DNA of 64,000 bases from Perognathus longimembris pacificus (GCF_023159225.1 NC_063166.1:75518575-75582574), one strand, 5' to 3'; shown: positions 22,485-35,236, counted from the first letter of the stretch. Notes: generated from the sequence alone by a model not told the origin. Program-made: numbers and translations.

Positions 22485-22688
22485 TGGTTTTTTTCCAGTC
22501 CTGGGGCTTGAACTCAGGGCCACATGCTTGCTCAGCTGGTGCTTTACCACCTCTAGCCCAGTTTTTTTTTTTGTTGTTAATTAAGGATGGAGTCTCTTGG
22601 ACTTTTCTGTCTATGCTGGCTTTAAATCCTGATCCTCTTGGTCTCTATTTTCTGAGTAGCTAGGATTACAGATGTGAGCTTCCACTCA
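22485..22688 (-). repeat. dimeric SINE, antisense
   Basis: CCAGTCCTGGGGCTTGAAC, CACCTCTAGCCC, then a T-rich linker and a B1 arm (GGATTACAGATGTGAGC). Confidence 0.75.
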
Positions 22689-22689
22689 A

Positions 22690-23029
22690 ATTTTAACAAA
22701 GAATTTTATTTAAATTCTTTGCCAGCATCTTGAAGACTTATACGTTTGTCCCTGGCCAACCCAGTTTGTTAACTTCCCAACACTTTTCTAGTGTACAGCA
22801 TCTTCATTTCCAAGGGAGACTATGTGATGTATTTGTGTTTGAAGATACACGTTCATTACAGACATTTTTTTATCTTAAGCTCCAATGTTTCATTATGTCA
22901 GGACGAGTTTTTGGTTGTTTAATTTCTCCTGGCCATTTAGGCGCTTCGTGTCCACAGACAACCATCTCCTTTATTGATTTTAAAGTGAGCTTTAAAAGGC
23001 TTGTTTACAAAGACATCTGACACTTGCAA
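22690..23029. other. unique noncoding sequence
   Basis: A 96-codon + frame at 22730-23020 has no domain, no splice-site support and no recognisable relative; I treat it as chance. Confidence 0.4.
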
Positions 23030-23230
23030 TTGGTCGCTGATACCTTCAGCAATAATTACTAAATCTGTGTCCAATTTCTTTGCCTCCCTCATTTACTGGT
23101 TCTGTCAGGTGACATCTTTAATCATCCGAAGGCAGCATTGATTGAGGTCGTTTCAGGCTGAGGCTTCTTCCTGAAGCAAGACTTTTGTGCAAAATAAAGA
23201 AATCAGGAGAGCATTTAGAAAAATCTGAGA
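23030..23230. promoter_or_regulatory. candidate conserved noncoding element
   Basis: Repeat-free, with CAATTGGTCGCTGATACC, AGCAATAATTACTAAATC, GTCCAATTTC and GACATCTTTAATCATCCG. CCAAT-type and homeodomain-type cores are packed together. Judged from texture only. Confidence 0.25.
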
Positions 23231-24179
23231 GACTTTGGTCAGGACTGAAATGTAGGCAGCTCTTCCCTGGGAGCTAAAATTTTCGAAATCTATGGTAGCT
23301 GTGCTGAATTCCATGATGGGTGGTTTTTATTGCTCACTGCGGGTACATCTTCATAGGGAATCTTTCTTGTTTCTGGGTCCCACACTTGGATCCGGCAGTC
23401 AGTGATGACTCTCAGTGTTCGACCTCCTGTGTAGATCTCCCTTGGTCTTCAGTTTAGAGACTCACCTGGCAACTGAACCTCCAAGTGATGTCCACTAGGC
23501 ATGGCTAACGTGGAATGTGCAGTATAGAATAAGAAGTGCTGATTGCTCTCCTCCCCTCCCAGAACCTGTTTCTCCTTCAGTCCTTCCCACCTCATCTAAT
23601 CAGTCATTGGCCTTGGTGCTTAGGTTCAAACACCTAAGAGACATTCTAGATTGTTCTCTTTATCAACTCCCACACCCAATTCATCTACATTCTGCTAGCT
23701 GTCCAAAATTTCTCATTGATTTGATCCATTCTAACCTACCACCATTAACCTGGTCCCAGCTACTGAGCTACCGATTTATTCTGCATCGTCCTCTCCTCCT
23801 CCTAAAACTCTCGCATGAAAAATCTTAAAATTCATCTCCTTGAATTCACTCTGGATCCAAGACTGCCGATTCTCTACCTAGCAGCCAGGAGAATCTTTTA
23901 CAATCTATATTCTTTGCCCAAATCTCTCCATGTAGAAGGAGATCCAAAGGCTTCATGTGGCTGGAAGCAGTGCCTCTCAGTGTTGATTGGGCATGCCGAT
24001 GGCTGAAAGGTGTATCACATATCCTGATTCCACAGGTAGGTAGGCCCTGGAGTTTTACATTCACTTTCTGGTGATGCCACTGGACCAAAGACTGCACTCA
24101 GAAAAGCAATGACCTTAAGAACCTGCCACAATGTTGTCTGCTGCTCAGATTTTGTTCCTGACACTGTCTTCTCACCTCC
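23231..24179. other. unique noncoding sequence
   Basis: The frames at 23517-23828 and 23815-24006 have no recognisable domain. Confidence 0.4.
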
Positions 24180-24577
24180 GCTCACCATCCATTCTGGCTT
24201 GCTCTTCTTTGAAAAGCCGGTGCTTATCCCCTTCTTTAAAACATTGTCACGTGTGAGCCCCTATTTCTAGAAGATTCTTCCTTCCAATGTCCTTAAGACT
24301 CTCTTCCATATGTAAGTGGTTCTTTCGATGTCATATTCTTAATCCCAGATACCCCCAGATACACACCAGTCAGTCTGTGACCCTTCTCTGTTCTTTTTCC
24401 TCATAGTACTTAGGATTCCATGAGAGCATATGGGTTATAATGTCCACACTTATTCATATTATTCTTGCTTGTTTATTGTATGTATTTCCATTAAGGTAGA
24501 AACTATTCTGTTCACATTTCAGTGCCTTGTTCCAAGCCCGTGGTCCATAAATATTTCCTAAATGAATGAATGAATAC
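24180..24577 (+). repeat. L2 (LINE2) 3' fragment
   Basis: Order and wording follow the L2 3' end: TTCTAGAAGATTCTTCCTTCC, TTCCTCATAGTACTTAGGA, TTATTGTATGTATTTCC, AAGGTAGAAACTATTCTG, and a TGAATGAATGAATA end at 24563-24577. Confidence 0.65.
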
Positions 24578-25032
24578 ATAAATATTTTCTTTAGAAATGC
24601 CACTTCTTCTTATTTGTTTCTCCATTCTCTGCCTTTATACAGACATAAATCCTACTTTATAAGTATGCACCCATGTATAATTATATGAAATCACATGATG
24701 AAAGCTTAAAGTGTGTATGTTTGAATGGGTACCATTAGAAAAGAGCAAGACAATGCATTGGATGGGAGAAAGGCTTGCAAATCATTATAGCCATAAGGAA
24801 CTTATATCTGGAACATGTAAAGAACAATTACAATTCAACAACGATAAGATGAATAATCTAATTTTAAAATTGTGCAAAGGATTAAAATAGACATTTCTCC
24901 AAAGAAGATATACAAATAGCAATATGCACATAAAACTGTGCTCAACTTCATGAGAATCATGGACATGCAAATCAAAGCAACAATGATTAAGGACTTCAGA
25001 CCCACTAGAAAGATTATAAACTTGAAGGACAA

Positions 25033-25235
25033 GGGGCTGGGAATGTAGTCTAGTGGTAGAGTGCTTGCCTCGTATACATGAAGCCCTGGGTTCAATTCCT
25101 CAGCACCACATATATAGAAAAAGCCAGAAGTGGCGCTGTGGCTCAAGTGGGAGAGTGCTAGCCTTGAGCAAAAAGAAGCTAAGAACAGGGCTCAAGCCCT
25201 GAGTTCAAGCTCCAAGACTGGCAAAAAAAAAATTA
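25033..25235 (+). repeat. IDL-Geo dimeric SINE with target-site duplication
   Basis: GGGGCTGGGAATGTAGTC to GACTGGC plus A tail. Duplication AAGGACAA at 25025-25032 and 25236-25243. Confidence 0.92.
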
Positions 25236-25847
25236 AAGGACAATAATAATGGTTGGTGAGGATGTGGAGAAATTGGAACCTCAGCAGGATGCTGTTAGAA
25301 CATAAATTGGCACAGCTGCTTTGAAAAACTATCTGGTGATTTTTCTAAAGGCTAGCAAAGCTACATAAGTCCAATCAATCCCACTCCTAGATCCATATCC
25401 CACTCCCCAAATTAAAAACCTACACCCACAGGAAAACTTGTATATGTTGTCCATAACAACTTTATTCAAAGTAGCCAGAAAGCCCATACAGCTCAGATGT
25501 CCATTAGCTGAAGAGTGGACACACAGAATGTGGTATATCTAGTCAATGGGAATTTATTCAGTTTCAGAATGGGATGAATAACTTGGTGCACATCACAACA
25601 AGGAAAACCTTGAGAACACACTAAGAGAAGGAAACCAGGCAGAAGTCATACCTCATGTGATTCTACTTATTTGAGGTGTCCTCTCCACAGTAACAGAAAT
25701 AATTCATGGCTGCTGGGGTTTTCAAAAGAGGGAAGACATGGTTGCTCATGTTCACAGGATTTTTCTTCTTTTTTAGGATTTCTCTTTTAAAGTGATGAAA
25801 CTATTCTAGAATTCAATAGTGGTGAAATTATCACTGAATCATACAAT

Positions 25848-26092
25848 CTAATTAATTATTTTTGGTCAGTTGTAGGGCTTGAACTCAGGGCTTGGGTGCT
25901 GTGCCTGAGCTCTTCAGCACAAGCCTGCACTGTACCACTTTGAGCCACAGCGCCACTTCCGGTTTTCTGGTGGTAAATTAGAGATAAGAGTCTCACACGG
26001 ACTTACCTGTCTGGGCTGGCTTTGAACCATGATCCTCAGATCTCAGCCTCTTGAGTAGCTAGGATTACAGGCATGAGCCACCAGTGCCCAGC
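25848..26092 (-). repeat. B1-Geo dimeric SINE, antisense, with target-site duplication
   Basis: Complete antisense dimer ending GGCATGAGCCACCAGTGCC. Perfect 13 bp duplication TGAATCATACAAT at 25835-25847 and 26093-26105. Confidence 0.92.
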
Positions 26093-26154
26093 TGAATCAT
26101 ACAATTTTAAAGGGTATGATTATAATCTGTGAATTATGTCTCAACTAACAAAAT

Positions 26155-26402
26155 AGGTCATGGGCCTTGAACTCATAGCCTGGGTGCTGTCCCTGAGCTT
26201 TTGTGTTCAAGGCTAGTGCTGTGCTACATGTGCTACTAGTGCTACTAGTGCTGTGCTACTTGTACTCCACTTCTGGCTTTTTGGTGGTTCATTAAAGATA
26301 AGAATCTCATGGACTTACCTTCCCAGGCAGACTCTGAAACTTGATCCTCAGATCTCAGCCTTCTGAGTAGCCACCATACAGGCATAAACCATCAATGCCT
26401 GG
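26155..26402 (-). repeat. B1-Geo dimeric SINE, antisense, with internal tandem
   Basis: Antisense dimer whose Geo arm has expanded by a local repeat, GTGCTACTA / GTGCTACTA / GTGCTGTGCTACT, around 26229-26262. Confidence 0.8.
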
Positions 26403-28354
26403 TAAGTTAATTCTATTTCTATTACCTTTAAGTAGTTGTACAAAGGCGTTATCATTCAACCAATCAGTTTACAAATACAATGCAACTCAGCATTTTGATT
26501 GATGTCATCTCTTTGATCATTCTCCCCCATAACTGGATTCTGGAGTATAAGGGACTTCCTCCCATGTGGTCCTCCATCGATCACCTGGGTTGATCTAGAT
26601 GGCCTTCCTGCCTTTACCATGGCCCTATTTGGCCTCTGGAGTAGAGGGCTCCAGAGAAACAGAAGCAATAGGATGCTGACATTTATTTGGATATGTAGAA
26701 AGGGAACACCTGCCCCCTTTCATGTCCTTTGGGAACTCTGAGCAGTCCCCTTTCGGTGAGTGGTTAGGATCTCATTGCAAAGATTACCGGCCCTGGTTCC
26801 TACAGGGGGGAGTCACAGGGGAAATAGGTGCAGGACACAAAGCTTAGAGCTGTGCCAGGGACCAAAGAGGCCCTAGGTGAGGGCGACTGGCTGACACTTG
26901 CTGAGCTGGAGACACTGGGAGCTACAGCTCTGTGGCACCGGCCACCTCTAGCCCAGCTCGGAGACCTGGATTCACTCATCATGTAATAGAACTCTGCCCA
27001 AGAAGCGTCATCAATAACCTCTTGCATTCTAAATAAGGGCTTACATTTTTTCAGTCTGACATTCACATCTTTCTGGAATATGATTCCAGCCCATCTGGCT
27101 GGTCTTCCGGGCGATTCTCCTCTAGCTTTTCTTCTTCCTCTCTAGGATGCTTGCCCCCATCCCTCAGCGGACCTGGACGCATGCCTCATGTACCAAACGT
27201 GCCATTTGGGGCAGCAGAGCCGACAGCATGGCCTTAGGATACAGCAGCCTCCTCATGACTCCAAGTCTGTCTTTTTGCTCTCTCTGTGTGAGTCTTCCCT
27301 ACCAAATCCAAGGCTCTGGGCAGCCAGGAAAGGAGTCCCTTGTCTTGATCTCCCTTGGTGAGCTGGCAGGGGGTTCAGTCAGTGTTGGCGAAGTGTGTTG
27401 GTGAACTCAGGAGGCTCAGGCAACATCAGCAGGGCTTTGAGAGCCCTTGTGCTGGGAATGGGTGCCTAGCAAATGACCCTGTGGCTGATAGGATTCTGCT
27501 GCCTTCCAAGGGAGGGCTCAATTTGGACTTGTGTGAATCTCAGCGGCTAAAACACCTTCATTTTCTCTCCTACCCACCAAGTCCAAGTTATCTGGAGGCA
27601 GGGCCGGAGAATGGACATGTTTTTCAAGCATCTGGGTGATTCCTCACGTGGCCAAAACAAGACTGTCTGGACTGAGTCTTTTCTGAGGCCCTGAGTGAAT
27701 AGGTTTTTTTGTTTTTGTTTTTTTCCCCTTTCTCAGACCCCCTAAGCGGAACCATTTAGGGAATATTCGGAGCAAAACAAGCCAAAGAGTTTGTTTTCTT
27801 CTGCAAATGGCCACAAAGGTCTCATAACTCCAGACAACGCCACTGGGTCTCATAATTAGCTTCCACTCTTCTCTTTCTGGGGGTCAATTATTCAGCAACA
27901 ATGGAAGTGCTTTTCCTAGGGCCACCAGCACCCACTCTCCAGCCCCCCTTCACATTCCGATCTCCTGAGGTAAGAGTTCTCAGAATGTTAACCCTCTCCC
28001 GCCAGGACCCTCGGGACTAGCGCTGAGGTGCAGGAGGACGGGCGGGTGGGGTGAAGCCAAGCATCCAAGTGGGAGAAAACACTAGGGTGTAGCTGCTGAA
28101 TATCTGGGTGTGTGTTTACACTTTGCATCTCTCTGTGTTTCTCTCAGATCTAATGAAGCCGGACTTCTAAGGCTGAGGTAGAACGCCCCTGGGAATTTTG
28201 ATTGTATTGGGACCTGTGATCAAAACCCTTACATCTTCCCATCACCAGGTTCTGCTGCCTTCTCAATGGGATCCTGAGGGACCCAGCTTCCAGGAGACAG
28301 CATAGTTGGGGAACACGGCACCCTAAAACTTGCGTCCAACCAACACTACCAGCT
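26403..28354. other. unique noncoding; candidate element at 27830-27960
   Basis: No exon supported. The stretch at 27830-27960 includes TCATAATTAGCTTCC and GGTCAATTATTCAGCAAC and is repeat-free, so it may be a regulatory element. Confidence 0.35.
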
Positions 28355-28445
28355 CCTTGACCTTACAAAAGTTATTTCATCTCTGAGCACAGATTCCTCA
28401 TCCATACATAAAGGGCAAGATGAGCTAGATTGTAAGGTTATTTCC
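28355..28445 (+). repeat. MIR fragment
   Basis: CCTTGACCTTACAAAAGTTA followed by TTCATCTCTGAGCACAGATT and CTCATCC matches the MIR core order. Confidence 0.5.
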
Positions 28446-28854
28446 ATTTTTTTGTTTCTTTTGACAATATTCTTGGTCTTATGAGTTTAGAATCCAAGGT
28501 TTGGACCCATTAAAAAGAATGTGGGGTGTTGATGAAAACCAGCCTGGAGAGCCTGTTACAGAATGAAGATTGAAGTCTATTCATTGAGTTAGAGAAACTC
28601 AGACATGGAACATTGAGAGAAAGAGATGTAGGGCTTTCTGCTGCAGGCCCCTCTATGACAGGCATGGGCAAACTTTGCTATGTCTAGAAAGAAAACAAAA
28701 AGGTGTAAATTTGTGAAGGCACTGGTTTAAATCGTGCATGCAGCTATTTCCTGATGCATGGGCTTGTTAGCAGTGAACCTAGGCAAGTACCTGGTACTTA
28801 TCAGTCCATACCTATCTGTCCTTTCTAAGGTTCTCGAAGGGCTAAATACTATGT

Positions 28855-29010
28855 GTGTGGCAGTATTTAACCCCAAGCTTGTACTGCTGGTCTGGAATGC
28901 TTTGCTGACCTCCAGACCCTCCTATCTAGCCATCGACCTCAACTTTCCGCCTGGATCAACGTGACCATTATCTCTTGGTCTTGCTCTAAACCTGCTAAAT
29001 CCATTCCTTT
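28855..29010 (+). repeat. L2 fragment
   Basis: GGTCTGGAATGCTTTGCTGA with pyrimidine-rich text follows the L2 3' region (CTGGAATGCCCTTCCC...). Confidence 0.45.
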
Positions 29011-29769
29011 CTTGATCTTTCTTTAGAACCCAGGCAACTGGTACAAAGAATTGAATTCTCCATGGCCGTGTGGCCCCGTGTTCCCACTTGGGAACATTGT
29101 TAAGAGTCTGTCTGGAGAGGAGAAGGAAAAAGCAAATGCCTAGGAAAACGAGTAATCTGTGAGGTGGGAGGACACTTACAAAGTATGGCGTCCTGCAAAT
29201 CAGGTGACAAGTCCCTCCAGGAAGCTTCCAGAAATCAAATCAGGAAATGGAGTTTATGAAGAAACAAGGAAGCTCCCCTAAGGAAATAAAGTGAGACTTT
29301 AATAGACATAGGCATATCTCCAATAGGAAAAGTCTATGTAGCAAGGATGCCTGTTTCTCTTTACTTAATTCAATATAATCCCAATAAAAATGCTCCCATA
29401 TGAATCAACAAGATGTAACCAAGTGAGCGTGAATCTATAGCACAGGTTTGAAAGAAGAGAATGGAATGGCCTGAAAAGCCGTGACAGGCACTTGCCGATC
29501 CCATTTGCCAAGTTGCGTTGTGTAGGTGAAGAAGAGAAACGGTGGAGGGGTCAAGGATGACGGATGAAGTGGGCTGCAAAGGTTACATGTAAACTCCAGG
29601 ACTATTATATTATATGTAGCTGTGGTGGTGTTCACATATGTGAAGGGAATGAGGAATTAGCCATGCAACTGTACCTAAATTGACTGGCAATGTGATAAAA
29701 TGTTAAGCTAGAAAAAAATTCTGTCTTCCTCCAATTTCAAATAGATACAAGATTGAAGAAAAAAAAAAC
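29011..29769. other. mostly unique; L1-like piece at 29330-29460
   Basis: TTAATTCAATATAATCCCAA and TAAAAATGCTCCCATATG resemble old L1 ORF2 (ATTCAATGCAATCCC...). The rest is unassigned. Confidence 0.4.
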
Positions 29770-29972
29770 AGGTATGGTAAAGCACACCTGTAATTTCAGC
29801 TACTGGTGAAGTAGAAGCAGGAGGATTATGAGTTCAAAACCAGCCTAGACAAATATAAACAAATAAATAAATAAATAAAACACAAAGAAAATGTCTCAGG
29901 AGATGACTGAATTGGTAAAGCAATTGCTCAACATGCTGGAGGCCCTGGGTTCAATCCCCAGTGCTCAGAATA
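29770..29972 (+). repeat. B1 plus ID dimeric SINE
   Basis: B1 arm (GGTATGGTAAAGCACACCTG, CAGGAGGATTATGAG), an (AAAT)n linker at 29858-29879, then an ID half (GGCCCTGGGTTCAATCCCC). Confidence 0.75.
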
Positions 29973-29979
29973 AGCAAAC

Positions 29980-30799
29980 AAAATCAACCCAAAAGAAAAT
30001 GAAATAACCCCAACCCAAGGCAATCTACATCGAAGGAAGCAAAACTAAAATACCGTAGTAATCGTGGGATAAGTGAAAGGACAGGATTGACACATTTAAT
30101 TGCATAAAAAGAAAAAAAGTAAGGTTTCTGTAGAGAACATACTATTGTAGAAAAAAATTAAATATGTATGAGAGGATTATTATCATTAATATTCATCTTG
30201 GGGTAGGAATAGAGTTGAAGGCTAAGCAGATATTTAGGAAGCGAGAGGAAGTGCTTTGGGCTTCTCGAACCCCCTCCTGAACCCCCACCAGGTCAGGCTT
30301 CATCCCTAAGTACCAAGAGCTCCTAAGTACCAATCCTCCTGTCCTCCTCCTCCCAGATGGCCCACCTTGGACCTGTGCACAGGCAGACACCCCTCCCCTG
30401 CTATGTGTGCGGGGGAGGGGGCGGTTGAGGCCATGCTGAGCTTCTGAGCTGACAGAAGGCTAGGACTAGAGGCCAGGGGGCTGAGGCAGGAGGATAGCAG
30501 GGTGAGGGCAGGAGATCTGAAGTCTTAAGAACAGCAGCACAAAGGGAAGGGAAGGGCAGGAAGAGATAGGGGTGGGAGAGAGCAGAGATGGGGGTGGGAG
30601 AGAGCAGCAGAGCGGTGACATGGGTCCCAGGGGAAAGTGTCCTCCCTCCAGACCTCAGAGCTGTCACTTTCTCCCTCCGCCTCCTCCCCAGTGGACCGTG
30701 AGTGAGTTTCCGTTGCCACAGGGAAGAACCCCTCAAGCTCTTGATTTCTCAACATCACAGCATTCTGAAGGCACGTCTGGAAGCATCAATGACTTACCC
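29980..30799. other. unique noncoding; old L1 text near 30000-30170
   Basis: AGCAAAACTAAAATACCGTAG and following words look like decayed L1. The later part is GC-rich and holds two copies of GGGGTGGGAGAGAGCAG near 30569 and 30592. Confidence 0.4.
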
Positions 30800-30865
30800 G
30801 GCCCATTCATTTAACCACCGGTTTACTGAGTATTCATTCCGAGCCACCCTGTGAATATTGTGTAA
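30800..30865 (-). repeat. L2 3'-end fragment, antisense
   Basis: CATTCATTTAACCACCGGTT followed by TACTGAGTATTCATTCCGAG follows the antisense L2 end. Confidence 0.4.
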
Positions 30866-31140
30866 TCCACAGGTATGTGTTTATAAATGTCAAAGCCATG
30901 TGAGGAGGCTTGGGTTTAGCATAGAAACCCACAAATAACAGGGTTCTGTGCCAACTCTAATCCGCTGCCTGTCAGGGAGGTCAGGAGACCCGGGGTGTAG
31001 GGTTCTTAGATTTCCTGAGCCTGCTGTGGCCCAGGCACCAAGCCAGGTGCTGGGGACCTGGGCTGACGGCAGTCACACGTTTGCAGGCTTAATACCAGAA
31101 TCACACTGTATCCAACATGAAACTACCTTTGGTCAGCCTA

Positions 31141-31153
31141 GTGTGTGTGTGTG

Positions 31154-31219
<66 letters not shown>
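31141..31219. repeat. (TG)n then (GA)n compound microsatellite
   Basis: TG units at 31141-31178, GA units at 31179-31219, directly abutting an antisense SINE's 3' side. Confidence 0.97.
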
Positions 31220-31222
<3 letters not shown>

Positions 31223-31374
31223 CACAGTGCTGGTACTTCTGGCTTTTTCTGAGTAGTTTATCAGAGCTAAGAGTCTCACAGACTTTTCTGCCCAGGCTGG
31301 CTTTGAACTGCAGTCCTCAGATCTCACTCTCCTAAATAGCTATGATTATAGGTGTGCACCACCAACACCCAGCT
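31220..31374 (-). repeat. B1-Geo SINE, antisense, partial
   Basis: GCCACAGTGCTGGTACTTC, the linker, then CAGATCTCACTCTCCTAAA and GATTATAGGTGTGCACC. Confidence 0.8.
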
Positions 31375-31507
31375 CCCATTGAATTTTTCAAGAGATTTTT
31401 TTTTGTGTTTTTTTTTTTTTTTTTTTTTTGCTGGAGCCCAGCTTTGTGACAAAGGGAAACGTAGCAAGTAGTGAGGAGAGTTGATACTCTTTAAAAGCGT
31501 GCATACA

Positions 31508-31531
31508 TGAATGAATGAATGAATGAATGAA
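31508..31531. repeat. (TGAA)n microsatellite
   Basis: Six TGAA units. Confidence 0.9.
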
Positions 31532-31542
31532 TTCCACTTTTT

Positions 31543-31737
31543 TTTTGCCAGTCCTGGGCCTTAGACTCAGGGCCTGAGCACTGTCCCTGGCTTCCTTTTG
31601 CTCAAGGCTAGCACTCTGCCACTTGAGCCACAGCGCCACTTCTGGCCGTTTTCCATATATGTGGTACTGGGGAATTGAACCCAGGGCTTCATGTATACGA
31701 GGCAGGCTCTCTTGCCACTAGGCCATATTCCCAGCCC
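31543..31737 (-). repeat. IDL-Geo dimeric SINE, antisense, with target-site duplication
   Basis: Complete antisense dimer from GCCAGTCCTGGGCC to CCATATTCCCAGCC. Perfect 15 bp duplication TGAATTCCACTTTTT at 31528-31542 and 31738-31752. Confidence 0.94.
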
Positions 31738-31752
31738 TGAATTCCACTTTTT

Positions 31753-34585
31753 GAGACCACTTAAGGCCAGATGTTAGAGAAGAGGGAGCAGTGGCTGATG
31801 TCTACCCCTCCCTCCTCCATACACACCCTCAGGCATCTCCACATAGAAACTTAAAGTTTACAACTAAGAGCTGAAGATCAGGTTTGCATGGTGGCCGCAC
31901 CCATTCTGGATTGGTGTCCCAATGTCTACCTTTCTCATCATCCTGTCACCAACTATGTCAGTGCACGAGAAATCTATGTTGCCCCTTCCATGGTACAAAC
32001 CTGTTTCCAGACAGCATCTCCCCATTTGGGACTGCATCTCTCAGCCTGCCTTGCACGTGGGATTAGCTGTATGGTATGTTTCCGTCTGGGAAGGGGAGCA
32101 GAAGTGAGGTGTTATTTCTGGGATTGTAAGAAGCTGCCTGGGCTTTTTGTTCTGGCCTGGTTGGATGTGAAGGAACTCAAGGCCCTGGAGGATGGTGGAG
32201 CCCATGAGAGATGAAGCCTACATCTCGTCATCAGTCTGCTGAGGAAAGAATGGAATTCGGAGTCCATCTTCCACTGCCCGGAGGAGACTGTGGTGTGGTT
32301 GTCACCTCAAGTCTAGCTGCTGAGCTGATACATGGGGTCCTTCCTGGTCCTGCATGGAGAGTTCTCCAAAGACCAGCCCATCCTCCTGACACACTCTAGA
32401 GAGTCACCCCTAGACAGTCCACACTCAAGTCCTTACCATCCTATCCTTAGCCTGCTCACCTTTCCCTAGCTGCAGCCCCCAGAGAACGCTAAAGCCAAGA
32501 CTTAAAAGAACAACACCTCTCCTCTCTCCTGTCCATTTTCTCCTCCTTTCCTCCCCCCACTCTCTCTTTTTCTCTCTCTCACAGTATCTGGCTGTGTAGC
32601 ACCGGCCGACCTCAAACTCATGATCCTCACTGCGTTCGCTTCACATTCATCACTGGGTCAGAGTGGGAAATGTGAACCGGTGATGTGGGTGGGAGCTGTG
32701 ATGGAGAGAAGGCAGGGAGTGGAGTGGAAATCCACCGCTGTGGGGCTGGAAGCAGGCCACAGGCTGCACCCAAGGCCTGGGAACGGTTCTCCATCTACCT
32801 GTGACCTTCCAGTACTGAGGTCAGAGTCAGAGTGCTAGACACCTGGTCTTGCACTCATGGGACCAGCTCCCAGTGCTTGAGCAAAGCACTGCCTGCCCTG
32901 GGCTTCAACTCTGAGGAAGAAGGAGGCCGAGGCATAGCTGCTCCGAAAACACGAGGACTCCATCCTTAACCCAAGCTCCTCGCCCTCTGGTACAGAGGCC
33001 CCTACAGAGTCACTGCAGCCTGGACTCCACTTGGGCGACAAGGCCCTGTCCTTGCTAAAAGGTGAAGACCTCATCCGTTCACTCAACGATTGCTAGACTT
33101 GCTGTTTTAATAACACAAGTTTAGGAGATTCAATTAAGATTGGGAGCCTCATTCCTCTTCCAGGAAGGCCTAACAATTGGTGTTTTTCTTTGTGGAGCCT
33201 GAGTGGGGCCTTTTGCGGGAGTTCTTGTATACCAAGTAGTACAGAGAGAAAAAGGAAAAAAAAAATATCCCAACAACTTTGGTTCAAAGATGCCAATAAT
33301 AGAGGATTTCTTTTCCCAGTCTCTCTGCACAAGGTTGTCAACCGAACAGGCATAATCAGGCGGCAGGGCCTGCTCAGACGGGGGACGTGTGGGCCTTTGT
33401 TAAGATGGTCTGAATAGGATGTCCCTGCACTCAGACCTGGCCTCCCAGCTAACAAAGGGTCCCTTTGTCACCCTGGGCAAAGAGTACCGCTGAGGTTGCC
33501 ACAGCAACTCAGGGACACAGGCTTAATGTGTAAGTGACATTTCAGATGAGAAGCGGGCATTCAAAAATTCAAATTTCTTTATGGAGAGTGGTTTCCTTCT
33601 CTGGGTTTTTTTTTTTTGTTTTGTTTTGTATTTTTTAGAAAGAACCACACAGCAAACAAAAGAAAACATAAGCCAACAATCAATATACAGTACTGCCAAG
33701 AAACAGAGCTCTGCCATTCAGCATGCTTAGTGCCTGCTCTCTGGCTGAGAAACTAGGATGAAATGTCTTGTGGAGGATCTTATTGGGGCCCATGGTGAAC
33801 TGTGGATTTTCCTTCTGCAAATAGTAGCTGGGCATCATTAAAGAGATTTGGGGGAAAACATCTGAGTTTCCCTTTATGGGTACAGGGTAATTTTCCCTTG
33901 TCTCTGTCTGTTGGATGATCCAGTGTACCCTGATCCAAGATGGGACATGAAAAGACACCAGGGAATATAGTGGAGTGAGGGTCCCTTGTAGTAATCTCCA
34001 TGCAGCAGTACTGGCTCTTTAGTTGGGGGGAGGGGTAGCAGTCAGAGGCAAGGACCAATGCTGCATGGGGAAAGAGGGGAGCAGGGCTTGATGGAGGAGG
34101 GGGTAGTGAAACCATAGGTGCTTCACTGATTCTTGCTGGGTGAAATGGAAGGGAGGGAAGGAAGGAAGACAGAGAAGAAGGGCTAAAAGAAGACAGAGGA
34201 AATAGAATGCAGATACAAATGCTGCTACACAATTGCCACCACTGCATGGGAGGTATTTTCTCTCAACACATTATGGCAATTTAATAGGCAGCTCTCTGAA
34301 TGAGCATTGCAGCAAACACCTGTGTATCTACTGCTTGGGATTCCAAACACAAAAGTTCCACTCTCCCGATTCCCACCATGTGTTTATCCACCCAGCCAAT
34401 GAAGGAAGGGAAGAAAGAAGAATAAAAGAAGAAAAGCAAGGTAGCACTTACTTTACAGTGGCATGTGCAAATCATACATGTGCTGAGTTTTGCCCTATGC
34501 CTCCTACATTGTTATGGAGATATGAAACATTAACATGTAAGGTATATCTCAGGATACTGGGGTGTCATCACACAGAAACGAGGAC
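31753..34585. other. unique noncoding sequence
   Basis: Includes CT-rich text at 32518-32580 next to a possible B1 remnant (ATCTGGCTGTGTAGC) and T/G-rich runs near 33607-33638. Frames at 32835-33455 and 33780-34628 have no domain and overlap frames on the other strand. No exon supported. Confidence 0.4.
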
Positions 34586-34587
34586 CA

Positions 34588-34955
34588 AGGCAAGGCAAAG
34601 TTTACTTGTGCAGAAGGCTGCAGCATAAGCCAAAAATATCTGGCAAGCAAGCACACAGAGCAGGCAGGCTGCTCCCTTTTGATCCCTAACCCGGCAGGCC
34701 CTGCCCCTCCCCTCCCATTGGCTGAGCTCAGGTTCATAATCTGCAAAATGATGTGGCTTAATTCACAGGAATAGGATCTAACTAAAACTCAAGGAGCTTG
34801 TCACAGGATGTCTTAGCAGGAAAAGAATGTAACTAATATTTAATCAAGGGCCAAGCCTCCTGGACAAAGCAGGAACTTTCCAGAAAAACAATTCTCACAA
34901 GACTGACAGAGCCTGAAGCAGCCTGCTTTGGCAGAAAAGGTGGCTTTTCTTACAA
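34588..34955. repeat. LTR-like repeat, copy 1
   Basis: Shares an ordered series of words with 35858-36287: GCAAAGTTTACTTGTGCAGA, GGCAAGCAAGCACACAGAGC, CCATTGGCTGAGC, CATAATCTGCAAAA, GACAAAGCAGGAACTTTCC, AGAAAAACAATTCTCACAA. The layout, with a CCAAT-like word, suggests a retroviral LTR. I cannot name the family or fix the strand. Confidence 0.5.
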
Positions 34956-35236
34956 ATACCACCAGGAAGTTCCCTCATGCTCTTTCCCATTTTGCTCTTT
35001 TATTTTTCAATTACTATAGCAAGAAAATAACTTTCCTATGTTGCTTCTTAGTCTTCATGGGAATTTATTTTTTTTAGTATTGATCCACTCAGTTTGTTCT
35101 TTGGTCACACAGGGTCTTCTCCATCCCAGGGACTATGCTCATGACTCCACCATGGGGTCTGGGTTTAGATCTCAGGTCCAGAGATTTTTTTTTGGTGGTG
35201 GTGTAGGGGAGGTGAGGGGGGAGGTAAAGTCACTGA

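Larger units (their letters stand above)
24735..26152 (+). repeat. old L1M: ORF2 3' part and 3' UTR, with two SINEs inside
   Basis: Sense-strand old L1. It has CAAATCAAAGCAACAATGAT, GTGAGGATGTGGAGAAATTG, ATCCCACTCCTAGATCC, GAATGTGGTATATCTAGTC and the 3' UTR words AGTGATGAAACTATTCTAG and GAATTATGTCTCAACTAAC. Stops and indels disrupt every ORF2 frame. SINEs at 25033-25235 and 25848-26092 interrupt it, and the L1 reads through across both. Confidence 0.8.
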
